DNA from: Paulinella micropora | Lineage: Eukaryota > Cercozoa > Imbricatea > Euglyphida > Paulinellidae | DNA length: 64,000 nucleotides | Assembly (NCBI GenBank): GCA_019918135.1 | Contig: WBZZ01001245.1 | Location: 331,975 to 395,974 of the forward strand | Direction: 5' to 3' | Shown here: positions 9,586 to 18,400 of the stretch, one piece after another | Position numbering within the stretch: position 1 is the first letter of the stretch | Layout: every line of letters begins with the position of its first letter | The notes under the pieces: generated by a model | Told to the model about the DNA's origin: nothing | The model's database searches: none | Seen by the model: the letters and a program-made list of their open reading frames with translations, nothing else | Position numbers and translations under genes: made by a program

Positions 9586-10007
9586 CTGTTTTCTGGGAGC
9601 CTTTTTTCGATTGAATCTCTTTCAAAAATGAAGTAACGGCTACGTTTTCACGGGAACCTTTTTCGCGGGAATTTTTTTCGAAAAATTAGTAACGGCTCCG
9701 GAGCCGTTACGTAATTTTTGAAAAACAAGTAACGGTTTTTCACCCTCCCAGACCCTATTAATTTTCCTATTTTTATTATATATTACATACTAGATATTTA
9801 TAATATGTAATATATAATAAAAATAGGAAAATTTATAGAGTCTGGGAGGGTGAAAAACCGTTACTCGTTTTTTTCAAAAAAAGTGCGTAACGGCTAACAG
9901 TTACTCGTTTTTCGAAAAACGAGTAACGGCTAGCCGTTTTCCCGGGAACTTTTTTCGAACAAGAAAAGTAACGGCTGTTTCGGTGGACCCGTGAAATTTT
10001 CGACCAG
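9586..10007. repeat. GTAACGG hairpin cluster with 138-bp palindrome
   Basis: Same family as 8169-8583. The large palindrome lies at 9728-9865 (arms AGTAACGGTTTTTCACCCTC and its complement; AT-rich centre with a different middle from the 8320 copy). Ends with GGACCCGTGAAATTTTCGACCAG, which cuts directly into the Cys-rich gene that follows on the minus strand. Confidence 0.8.
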
Positions 10008-10255
10008 TCGTGTGTCTTACAGACACCGTCGCGGTAGACGTCGGTGTAGCCACTGGCTTGCTCCCGGAGGCATTCGGTGCACTGTTGGGAGCAGTGTTCG
10101 TAGCACAAGTCGTTGGCGTGGACCTGCCTGGCCACGCCCTGGGAGAAGCACTGTGGACAGGCACGTGCCCACCTTTCTTTACCCCCGCGCTTGCCATTGC
10201 GGATTTTGTGCTGCACCAGCCCGTTGGGCTTGACCCTGGTTACGCTCTGAGCCAT
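10008..10255 (-). pseudogene. Cys-rich zinc-binding-like protein, truncated by repeat insertion
   Basis: ATG at 10255 (MAQSVTRVKPNGLVQHKI). Contains CPQC, then CYEHC, CTEC and a later C-x-x-H, i.e. several Cys pairs spaced like a small zinc-binding protein. At THDW the sequence passes without a stop into the GTAACGG repeat family, so the natural C-terminus is lost; the frame stays open to 9833 only through repeat sequence. It sits 14 bases behind the stop of the membrane-protein remnant, same strand. No family recognised. The A' copy at 36044 ends at the same point. Confidence 0.55.
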
Positions 10256-10269
10256 GGCGGCGATGTTGA

Positions 10270-10582
10270 CTAGGCGGCGAGGATTGTTTTCTCGTCGGTG
10301 TAGTGGTCGTAGACTATGGCTGCGCCCATGAAGGTGTCGACAGCTAGGAAGTCCGCTCGGCCGGTGAGCGCGTAGAGAGCCCACATGGTGCCATGGGTGA
10401 AGCGGTGGTCTTTCCAGTAGGCCTCGCCGCCGAAAACCCCCTTGTCCTCCTTATGGTCGAGGGCGCCCGAGAGCCGGCAGGAGCGCTAGTAGACGTAATC
10501 GGTCGTAGCCACGCCAGGCTAGGTAGGTGTAGGCCGCACGTGCAGGGAGACAACCAGTGAGGAACAGTGTGCTGTTGTCCAT
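10270..10582 (-). pseudogene. Giant-virus-type small membrane protein, one frameshift
   Basis: ATG at 10582 (MDNSTLFLTGCLPARAAYTY), stop TAG at 10270-10272. A one- or two-base slip near 10450 separates the start from the frame holding GGEAYWKDHRFTHGTMWALY and AVDTFMGAAIVYDHY. The pattern C-x-P-x-R near the start, then W-x-x-x-R-x-x-H-x-x-x-Y and D-x-x-x-G is one I know from a short conserved transmembrane protein of unknown function in large protist DNA viruses. If right, it ties the GC-rich block to that virus world. Followed on the same strand by the Cys-rich remnant. Confidence 0.5.
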
Positions 10583-10910
10583 GCCTGTGTACTTCTTTTC
10601 TCTGGAACTTTTTTTGAAAAAAAAAGGTAACGGCTAACCGTTACTCCATTTTTGAAAAAGACGAGTAACGGTTTTTCACCTCCCCGACCCTATTGCTTTT
10701 TTCCTTATTATTTATTACATGTTATATGTTAGATATTTCTGATATATAATATGTAATAAATAATAAGAAAAAAAGTAATGGGGTTGGGAAGGTGAAAAAC
10801 CGTTACTTTTCTTTGAAAAGATGCGTAACGGCTAGCCGTTTTCCCGGGAATTTCTTTTTGAAAAAGATTAGTAACGGCTATTTTGGTGGACCCGTGAAAC
10901 TTTGGGCTAG
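10583..10910. repeat. GTAACGG hairpin cluster with 144-bp palindrome
   Basis: Third palindrome of the family in A, at 10664-10807, nearly identical in its AT-rich centre to the one at 8320-8463. Flanked by GTAACGG units and ended by GGTGGACCCGTGAAACTTTGG. Confidence 0.8.
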
Positions 10911-10944
10911 CTACCCTTTGTAGCTGCGGTTACATTTTACAACT

Positions 10945-11125
10945 TGTTCAAATTTCACGCAAAAGCCTGCTTATGAAATGGATGGTCCAAAATAAGCCTG
11001 GCCCGGCCGAGTTGTTTCGAATATCGAGATTTTTCGAAAAAAAAGGCAAAACGTGCCTGAACCACTCCTACCCGTAACAGCCTTTGTCATTTCTTTTTTG
11101 CTCACAAATCGACAAAGCAAGCATC
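10945..11125 (+). promoter_or_regulatory. Conserved 5' leader of the BRO-like gene family
   Basis: About 180 bases, from TTCAAATTTCACGCAAAAGC to the start codon, that precede the BRO-like genes here and, nearly unchanged, at 12424-12595, 33704-33875, 35174-35354, 50823-51002 and 52086-52254. It contains the palindromic stretch TTTCGAATATCGAGATTTTTCGAAA and CCCGTAACAGC. Conservation ahead of otherwise diverging genes suggests promoter/5' UTR; it may instead simply have been copied along with the gene. Confidence 0.5.
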
Positions 11126-11752
11126 ATGGACGTGTTTGAAGGCGAATGCACCAACGAGGCCATCGCGGCCAACCCGATGCTCATGGGACTTAAAGAGGCT
11201 GACTTTGGAGAGCCAGTGAGACAACAAGACGGCTTTTTCTCCGTCACCGACGCGATAGCCTCCTTCAAGGGGTGTTCTACCAAAGATGCATGGGATATTT
11301 ATACCAGACTTAAGCCCCAAGTCGGAAAGCCGGATTCACTCAAGAGGATCGCATTCGCGAGAGTCGACGGTAGGCGAGGCAGACCGGTCGACTGCCTGCC
11401 CTTCGACAAATTGCTCCAGGTGCTGGACCTGATACCAGGCGAGAGGGTGGTGGTCGAGCAGCCTACCAACAAGAAGCGTCGCGTCGAACTCGAGCTCATC
11501 GAACAGAAGATCGCGGAGATCGGCGCGCGCAAGACATTGGCGATCACCGAATATGCATCGCATCCCGATGCATACAAGGGCGTGCTCGAGCTCCTCGGCA
11601 TCGAGATGGACGACGACGACAAACTGTTCTTCGCGGCTGAGGCACGCAAAAGCGCAAGGCAGGCAGTAGAGGCCATGAGAAGTACTGCCTTTCTGCCCGC
11701 ATTCACGGCGCCACCCCAATGCACAGAGGGTGATGGGAGGGATGCCGGTTAA
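11126..11752 (+). CDS. BRO/KilA-like DNA-binding-domain protein, 208 aa
   Basis: ATG at 11126 (MDVFEGECTNEAIAANPML); an in-frame TTG-type extension upstream is not conserved and was not used. Residues 35-110 read VRQQDGFFSVTDAIASF, KDAWDIYTRLKPQ, then RGRPVDCLPFDKLLQVLDLI and PGE. This follows the layout of a domain common in viruses and transposon-like genes of protists: S-V-x-D-A-I, a short A-x-x-x-[FY]-x-R-L helix, then T/P-V-D-x-x-x-L-x-x-[IL]-L-x-L-[IL]-P-G-x, usually called BRO-N/KilA-N-like. The C-terminal half is acidic and helical. Role: probably DNA-binding regulator; not shown. Intact here and in A' (34547-35173); several broken relatives lie nearby. Confidence 0.55.
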   Translation: MDVFEGECTNEAIAANPMLMGLKEADFGEPVRQQDGFFSVTDAIASFKGCSTKDAWDIYTRLKPQVGKPDSLKRIAFARVDGRRGRPVDCLPFDKLLQVLDLIPGERVVVEQPTNKKRRVELELIEQKIAEIGARKTLAITEYASHPDAYKGVLELLGIEMDDDDKLFFAAEARKSARQAVEAMRSTAFLPAFTAPPQCTEGDGRDAG

Positions 11753-11783
11753 GACCAATGTTTACTTTGAGAAAGACCGCCTC

Positions 11784-12122
11784 TTGTCTCAAGAAACTCA
11801 AAATTAAAAGACTTTAATCGCCTGAGACAGGAGCCAGGGTCCCGGGCCGGACCCCAGAATGTGCAATGTGCAATGTGCAATGTGCAATCTCTACTATTTT
11901 AATCACTTCTTTACCAATTGTCATTAAAAAAAACATGTCTAAAGTGTCTAAAGAATAACCACTTTGAGGGGGGAGACCTCTTCCGACCCCTTGGAATGCA
12001 TAGTTGCAAAGTTTAACGTTAACGCATTTTGCACATTGCCCATTTTATATATTGCCTCACCCCCCGGACCGTGTCTCACGTCTCAGCCTTTTAGAACCCT
12101 TTTATTTTTTTTCCTGAGACAC
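11784..12122. mobile_element. MITE-like element with terminal inverted repeats and 5-bp target duplication
   Basis: 339 bp. Left end TTGTCTCAAGAAACTCAAAA, right end complement GTGTCTCAGGAAAAAAAATA; inner inverted parts continue (CTGAGAC, GGGTCCGG). Flanked on both sides by GCCTC (11779-11783 and 12123-12127), a clean 5-bp target-site duplication. Near the left end it carries a short tandem array of GTGCAAT. No coding capacity. Relatives with the same ends: 13141-13433, 51534-51888, 53083-53443, 53488-53802 and the mirror copies in A'. Confidence 0.75.
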
Positions 12123-12164
12123 GCCTCGATTATTTTCTCCTTCTCTGCCTTTTATCACACCGGC

Positions 12165-12292
12165 AGCTCGTCTGGTGCCATGGGTGAAAGCGGTGGTTTT
12201 TCCAGTAAGCCTCGCACGACGTAATCGGTCGTAGCCACGCAGGCCGCACGTGCAGGGAGACAACCATTGAGGAACAGCGTGCTGTTGTCCAT
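12165..12292 (-). pseudogene. Fragment of the giant-virus-type membrane protein gene
   Basis: Second, shortened copy of the gene at 10270-10582: the same start (MDNSTLFLNGCLPARAA) followed by an internal deletion, then short out-of-frame pieces matching the region around GGAAAAACCACCGCTTTCAC. About 45 codons remain before a stop. It ends where the MITE begins. Confidence 0.6.
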
Positions 12293-12423
12293 GCCTGTGT
12301 ACCTCTTTTCTCTGGAACTTTTTTTGAAAAATAAGTAACGGCTAGCCGTTTTCCCGGGAACTTCTTTTTGAAAAAAGAAGAGTAACGGCTATTTCGATGG
12401 ACCCGTTAAATTTTCGACCAGTG
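12293..12423. repeat. GTAACGG hairpin units
   Basis: Short version of the family: two or three GTAACGG stem-loop units without the large palindrome, ending in GGACCCGTTAAATTTTCGACCA just before the conserved leader of the next BRO-like copy. Confidence 0.75.
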
Positions 12424-12595
12424 GTTCAAATTTCACGCAAAAGCCGGCTCATGAAATGGATAGTCTGACCCCGGCCGAGTTGTTTCGAATATCGAGATTT
12501 TTCGAAAACAAAAGGGCAAAACGTGCCTGAACCATTCCTACCCGTAACAGCTTTTGTCATTTCTTTTTTGCTCACAAATCGACCAAGCAAGCATG

Positions 12596-13060
12596 ATGGA
12601 CGTGTTTGAAGGCGAATGCACCAACGAGGCTGACTTTGGAGAGTCAGTGAGACAACAGGACGGCTTTTTCGCTGTCACCGACGCCATCGCCTCCTTCAGT
12701 GGATGTTCTGATGCAGATGCAAGGGTTGTTGGTAGCTTGTCGAAAGGCAGGCCGGTCGACTGCCTGCTTTTCGACAAGCTGCTCCAGGTGCTGGCCCTCT
12801 GATACCAGGCGAGAGGGCGAAACATCTGCGGTCGGAGCAGGCACGAACAGCTCGAGGCAGCCATGCAGCTGGACTCGAGCTCATCGAGCAGAAGATCGCG
12901 GTGTATCACTGAGTTTGCGGCGCAACCCGATGCTATTTTCTGCTCGATGAGCTCCTCGGCATCGAGATGGATGAAGGACCCGCATTCACTGCTACTGCTT
13001 CCGCCACTGTACCAGAGCCACCCAAGGCAGAGAGGTTGATGGGAAGAATACCGGTTAAGA
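12596..13060 (+). pseudogene. BRO-like gene, internally deleted
   Basis: ATG at 12596. Reads MDVFEGECTNEADFGESVRQ, VTDAIASFSGCSDADA, then KGRPVDCLLFDKLLQVLAL and a stop at 12802. Compared with 11126 it lacks 12 codons after CTNEA and about 35 codons between the two conserved parts. Past the stop, pieces of the C-terminal half persist in other frames (LELIEQKIAV; GRIPVKTNVYF) to about 13060. The first 69 codons could still give a minimal domain. Confidence 0.65.
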
Positions 13061-13140
13061 CCAATGTCTACTTCTGGTGTGTGCATATTATATCAGCAGC
13101 TTCCACCCTGAAACTTTCTTTCCGTCTGCATCTCCGCCTC

Positions 13141-13433
13141 TTGTCTCAAGAAACTCAAAATTAAAAGGCTTTAATCGCCTGAGACGTGAGCCAGCTCCCA
13201 GAATGTGCAATGTGCAATGTGCAATCTGTAATATCTACTATTCTAATCACTCCTTTACCAATTGTCATTGTGTCTAAAGTGTCACTGAGGAGGGGGGAGG
13301 GGGGGGAGACCTCTTCCGCCCCCCCTTGAACGCATTTTGCACATTGCCCATTTTATATCTCGCCAGCAGACCCCGGACCCTGTCTCACGTCTCAGCCTTT
13401 TAAAGTCTTTTAATTTTGAGCTTCCCGAGACAC
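13141..13433. mobile_element. MITE-like element, second copy in A
   Basis: Same ends as 11784-12122 (TTGTCTCAAGAAACTCAAAA; right complement GTGTCTCGGGAAGCTCAAAA), 293 bp, with an internal GTGCAAT array and a G-rich centre. No target duplication could be seen. Confidence 0.7.
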
Positions 13434-13478
13434 AATGATGCTGGTTTTTTTTTTCTTGTGGACCATAGTGCAGAAAGT

Positions 13479-14027
13479 ATGGCGGAGGAGGCAGAAAATT
13501 GCGGGTGTGTTCCGGTAGCAACGGACGCCCCTGTACATGACCACTTTGAGTCCTACAAAAAATGTCGTCGGAAACTTAGACATTTACCCGCCGGTACACG
13601 CCCGTCCTGGCTGGTTCGTTTCTGCGATGCTGGCCTTCTGACTAGGAAACACCTCCCGGGTTCAAAGTGTCAGAGCAGCACCTGCCACGCGCGCGCAAAT
13701 GAACTGTCGGAAGAATGGACCCTTTATCAAAAATGTCCGTTCAAGGGCCTGCATTTTGGTGGAGGAGGCTACAGGCGCCGGAAAATGCTAAAAGCCTTCG
13801 AAAAGGCGGGGCTACGCACAACCAAGATATCCCCGCGACGGGACGAGGCGCGAGCTAGGGCCGGGCGAGCTCGCCGGACCAAACGATACATGGACAGCCA
13901 TCCTGAGAAACGGGCAATCTATATGCAGAGGTACTGGGAAAAGAAACTGGCGATACAGCACCAGCAGCAGTCTCCTGCGCCTCCCGCAAGTTTGATCGAG
14001 TCTTTTTTATTAAACCTCTTTGCGTGA
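13479..14027 (+). CDS. Hypothetical basic Cys-containing protein, 182 aa
   Basis: ATG at 13479 (MAEEAENCGCVPVATDAP), chosen because the frame upstream is MITE sequence. Features seen: CGC at the N-terminus, KKCRRKLRHL, CQSSTCHARANEL, KCPFKGLHFGGGG, then a very basic middle (RRDEARARAGRARRTKRYMD) and a Q-rich tail. The layout of Cys/His pairs and basic residues suggests a nucleic-acid-binding protein, perhaps with a treble-clef-like zinc site; no family recognised. Open in all three copies (32272-32820; 53840-54406 with an insert of six residues in the tail), which argues that it is a real gene. Confidence 0.55.
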   Translation: MAEEAENCGCVPVATDAPVHDHFESYKKCRRKLRHLPAGTRPSWLVRFCDAGLLTRKHLPGSKCQSSTCHARANELSEEWTLYQKCPFKGLHFGGGGYRRRKMLKAFEKAGLRTTKISPRRDEARARAGRARRTKRYMDSHPEKRAIYMQRYWEKKLAIQHQQQSPAPPASLIESFLLNLFA

Positions 14028-15464
14028 ACCGAAATTCAGCGGGGGCCCCTCCTCCCCCCTCCCGGATTGGTGAACTTGAGAGCTGTCTGGTCCCTGGATT
14101 TTCGATTGTGCTGCTTCCTGCCACCTCCCCCCTGAAATTATGGGGGGGGGGAATGCGCGCCAGAAATGGCAAAGTAAAAACACACTCTTTTTCTTTGGCA
14201 CGCGTTCCCTCCACCTCCCCCTGAAATTATGGGGGGAATGCGTGCCACGCATTGGATATCATAGCGAGTTTAACGAGGTCTTTGTTATGTTCGATGACAT
14301 ACATCTCTACCTGGTCACGGCCTTCATTTCTCTTTGTTCGCTTGCCCTTGATGGTCGAACCAAAGTTATTTTGTATCGCCTGGCGCTCAGCCCCCCGCGC
14401 ACACTTTTTTTTTGGCGCGCGTTCCCCCACCTCCCCCTGAAATTATGGGGGGAACGCGCGCCACGCATGCTGAAGGGGAGCTAACACAACGTCGTGGTCC
14501 AGACCTCGCTTCAGGACCATGGCCAGGTTAAACACGACCCTCTTGTGCTTGTGCGCCAGCATAAAGAGCTCGTAGGTCAGGTGGCGGTCTGCCTCTTCTT
14601 GACGCGTCCATCGAGGTCCTGCCTCCGCTGATCAAACTCCTCCACCGAGATCTCGCATAGCTCAAAGAAGGCGCGCATGGTCTTGGTCTCTTCCGTCTCG
14701 GCCTTTTCATTCTCGTCCATGACGATTTTCGAATTGGTGCTTGGTCATCTTCTCGGCGTGGGCATGCACAAAGATTTATGTAAACCAGTCAAGTGGCCGT
14801 CCGATAGTTATGGGCCGGTTTTTGCCACTTCCCCCCTGTATTCATGGGTCAAATCGGCCCCAAATTTTTTTTAATGAAAAAAAGAAGGATTTAAACGACT
14901 CCCAATCCATGGTTCGTAAACTTAAGTTTCTTTTGACCGTTGTGGTCGGCTCCCTCGGTGACCCTGCGCTTTTTGGAAGAAGGCTCAACCACAGCGTCTA
15001 AATCCGTTGTAAAGGCTGCTGGCGGAATATTGTCGCTGTTTCCACCCCAACATAGCGAGGTTCACAAGGTCCTTGTCCTGCTCGATGACATACATCTCTA
15101 CCTGGTCACGGCCTTCATTTCTCTTTGTTCGCTTACCCTTGATGGTCGAACCAAAGTTGCTTTTGTATCGCCTGGCGCAGTCCCCTGAGAGGCGCGTGAC
15201 TGGGATCGTTGGCTACCTTTCCAGCCTTGACTCGTGATTGTAACCTTCCGCCACCCGCTCTGACCGCTGCGCTGGTCAACTCAATGATCTTGGCCCCTGT
15301 TGGCAACCACGTCCTTCTTGGTAAAAGAGACTGTGGGATGTCCCGTCCGCGCTCAGTCCCCGCGCACACTTTTTTTTCTTTTTTTGGCGCACGATCCCCC
15401 CCACCTCCCCCTGAAATTATGGGGGGAACTTGCGCCACGTATGATATATTCTAAAATACCATCA
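14028..15464 (-). pseudogene. Decayed, divergent second copy of the PrimPol-helicase 3' half, split by GC hairpins
   Basis: Minus-strand pieces match the C-terminal third of the gene at 15465-18773, at clearly lower identity than the full copies match each other: AKIIELTSAAVRAGGGRLQS near 15290; VEMYVIEQDKDLVNLAML near 15090; KKRRVTEGADHNGQKKLKFT near 14950; DWFT and HAEKMTKHQFEN near 14780; RAFFELCEISVEEFDQRRQD near 14650; LTYELFMLAHKHKR near 14560; QVEMYVIEHNKDLVKLAM near 14310; AGSSTIEN near 14110. The order suggests two overlapping tail fragments. Between pieces lie GC hairpins at 14121-14163, 14197-14246, 14414-14462 and 15386-15436. No intact frame. Confidence 0.7.
14414..14462. repeat. 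GC-rich hairpin element, 49 bp
   Basis: Perfect 15-16-bp stem GGCGCGCGTTCCCCC with complement GGGGGGAACGCGCGCC, loop ACCTCCCCCTGAAATTATG. On its left is CGCGCACAC followed by a T run. The same 49-bp element with small changes lies at 14197-14246 and 15386-15436, at mirror positions in A' (30861-30911 and others) and in A'' (54569-54617, 54786-54834, 55267-55317, 56320-56368). One copy follows the stop of each PrimPol-helicase gene. Confidence 0.85.
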
Positions 15465-18400
15465 TCATCTTTTTTTTTGGGGAGAATAGATGCTTGGGGG
15501 TTTTTTAAGAAAGGCCTCCAGGCCACGATTGGTGAATTTGAGAGTCGTCTGGTCATCGTTGGTCTTGCTCTTCTTGAGAGGGGGTTCGATTTCGATTGTG
15601 TTGCTTCCTGCCACAATAACATTCGCAATTTGGTCGCCTTCGTACGCGTTCGACAGCATCGCGAGATCGACAAGGGTCCTGTTTTGTTCGAGCACGTATT
15701 CTTCTGTCTTGTTGCGGTCGCCGTCTCTCTTCATCTTTCGTCGACCCTTGATAGTGCCACCAAAATTGCTTTGTATCGCCTGACGCAGTCCCTTGAGAGG
15801 AAGATGTGCGGGATCAGCGGCTAATTTCCCTGAAGTAGTATATGATCGTATCTTTGATCCACCCGCTCTGACCGCTGCGCTGGTCAACTCAATGATCTTG
15901 GCCCTGTTGGCAACCACGTCCTTCTTGGTAAAAGAGACCGTGGATGTCCCGTCCGCGCGCAGCCCCGCGTTTTGGATTCCAAGCACCTCGAATGCCTGCA
16001 CCGTCTTCAAAGCAGCCATGTGCCACAGAGGGGTGTCAGCGGTGTTGATGTATTGTCTCTCCCGTAGCTTGTTCCTCTGTTGCATCAAGATTTCCTCGCT
16101 CAGCAGGCCTTTTTTCAGCACGGCTGCAATGTTGTATAGAGGCCGCGTATTCTCAGAGACCAGCTTGAACTCGTCATAAGTAAGGGCCCGCTGCTTCTCA
16201 CGACGCTCATCATCCCCTCCCTCTCCGCGGAACAGCTTGAGGGTATGGACCAAAGCAAGCTGGATTTTTTCATAGGCAGACGCCTCGTTGGCGTCGGTCT
16301 TGGCCTTGAGATCCTTGAGGCGCTGGTGGAGCTCGTCGGGTGGACAGTCCTTGAACACATCAAAGGCGTCTTTGAAAAGGTTCTCCCGGTCGGCCTTGGC
16401 CAGTTCCTTGTACTCCTTGAACTCTGCCGCTCCTTCGTCCTGTCCTGCCTCCTCTTCCATGATCAGCTGGAACTGGTGGCGGCCGGCCTGCCGCTTGAAC
16501 TCCTCCTCAAACTGCGCCAGCTTCTCGGCCCGTGCGTGAATGTGCAGTTCAGTGAACCAATCAGGCGAAAGGAGCATGGTCCCGTCCTCGTCAAACGTCT
16601 CCTGGAACCTGATCATGCCTTGGTATTGTTTAATATCGGTCTCTCGCTCGCGCAGGTCCCGTCTGGCCTTTTCGAGGCGGTGGCAAAGTGCGTAGCTGAC
16701 GTCGGCCTTCATGGGCTTGGGCGGGTACAGCACGTCGACCCGCTCAACTTGCATTTTGCGGAAGCGACCCATCATCTGCATGAGCTGGCGCGGGCCGCAG
16801 CCGTTGCGCGAGGAGGCGTCCACCAGCAGCAGGTGCCATGGCAGCTGCACGTCTGCCCCTACCGAGACCGCGCTAGTAAAAATCAGGACGTCAAAGTTTT
16901 TCAGGAACGTGTCTGGGTCCTGCATAGACTTCTTCAGCGAATCGTCGACGTCGCCGGTAATCAGGACAGCCTTGAGGTCGGGGCGTTCTTTCTTGATGAG
17001 CTGCTCCCAGGCCTCGGCGCAGGCCTTGGTCGCGCACGCGATCGCCGTCTTCTCGCCCGCCTTGGCCGAGGACTTGATCCTGTCAATCAGCTGCTTGCGG
17101 TCTCTCGTTACATAGAACTTGCGCTTGGTTGGGTTCTGAGTGTAGCGCTCGACCCGGATCGCGCTCGGAGAAGTTGCAATGTGCTGCAGCAGCGCTGGCA
17201 CGGCCCCGTCGCTCTCGAGGTCCGCGTCCAGCGCCACCACCTTGACGCCCGGACGGCTGAGCAAAGCGTAGAAGTAGCGCGCGTTACGGCCCAAGAACTT
17301 GCCGTTTGTCTCGCTAGACAACATCTGGTCGACGATGGACCGGGCCTCGTCCATAATCACCAAGTCAAAGCCCTTGACCTTGTGGTCAGATAGATTGTGA
17401 AGAGACTCGTACTGGCAAATGACCCGATCATTTTCCCACCATTTCTTGTCCTTGTAGTGTATAAACCCAAGCCCGTCAAACTGGCCCTTCTGTACCGCCG
17501 CGTGCGAGATACGCGCAGAGACCACGAGAATGCGAAGTCCCTCGGGCGCTTCTTCCTCAAGCATGCGCCTAACGAGCCTCACCAGCGCGGTGCTTTTACC
17601 ACGGCCACAGTGCGCGGCCACGGCAATGACTTGGTCGCAATCATCGAAAATGAGGGGCTTGAGGTAGCCTTCTGGCTCGTCGTGGTTGTTGAGCCTGACA
17701 CCAGGGGCCCACATGGACGGTGCCTCCTCGTGCCCTGGTAAACGACCGATCACTGTACCAGCGCAATACGGGTGGGCCTCCGAGTCGAAACAATGGTAAT
17801 GCGCGTAGCCTTCCCTATCGATTATAAAATAACAATTGTCGCTCTTGTTGTGTTCTCCCTTGATAAGGCATGTCCGGCCGTGCTCCGGGTCCGTAATGCC
17901 CACGTACCTCCCGTCCGACAGGCACTTGACGATGGTGAACATGTCTCCTTTTTGGCGTAACAGGTCGGTCAAATGACGAGCGACTGCGTTGTCTCCAAAT
18001 CTCGAAGAAGGCTTGGTATACTTGCGCTGGCATTTCATGGCTTCCTCCTCGGTGGCCGTATGCGTAATGGGCCTGTACCATGCAGGGATGGCGTCCAGCA
18101 GGTCCTGCACACAGGCAGGCATGTTCTTGGGCACAGCTTCTTCACCCGACAGCTTGGCCGACCCTGGCAAACGGAACAGCCGGTTGCGAGAGTATATGCC
18201 AAAGTCGATAATGTCCTTACCCCCGTGCTTCATCAGCGGGTCGTTGATGAGGCCTTGGGCTAGCCACAGCTTGGCCTTGACAAAGTTACCCACTTCCTTA
18301 TTGTTGGCGAAGACAACCGATGGCACGTGCAAATGGAAGCTGTTCTTGAACGTGTTGTCAGACTGCTTCCGCCCGAAATCGAGCAGCTTACAGTCGTGAT

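Noticed and set aside
10344-10553. Minus-strand frame of 69 codons over the membrane-protein remnant
   Set aside because: Frame alternates with the frame showing the conserved pattern; it is a shadow produced by the frameshift.
11861-11886. GTGCAAT tandem units as telomere repeats
   Set aside because: Only three or four units, always inside the MITE-like element.
16245-17393. 382-codon plus-strand frame antisense to the PrimPol-helicase
   Set aside because: Mirror of a strongly coding minus-strand gene; its sequence is the usual third-position shadow (HLV/AR-rich), and it recurs only because the gene recurs.
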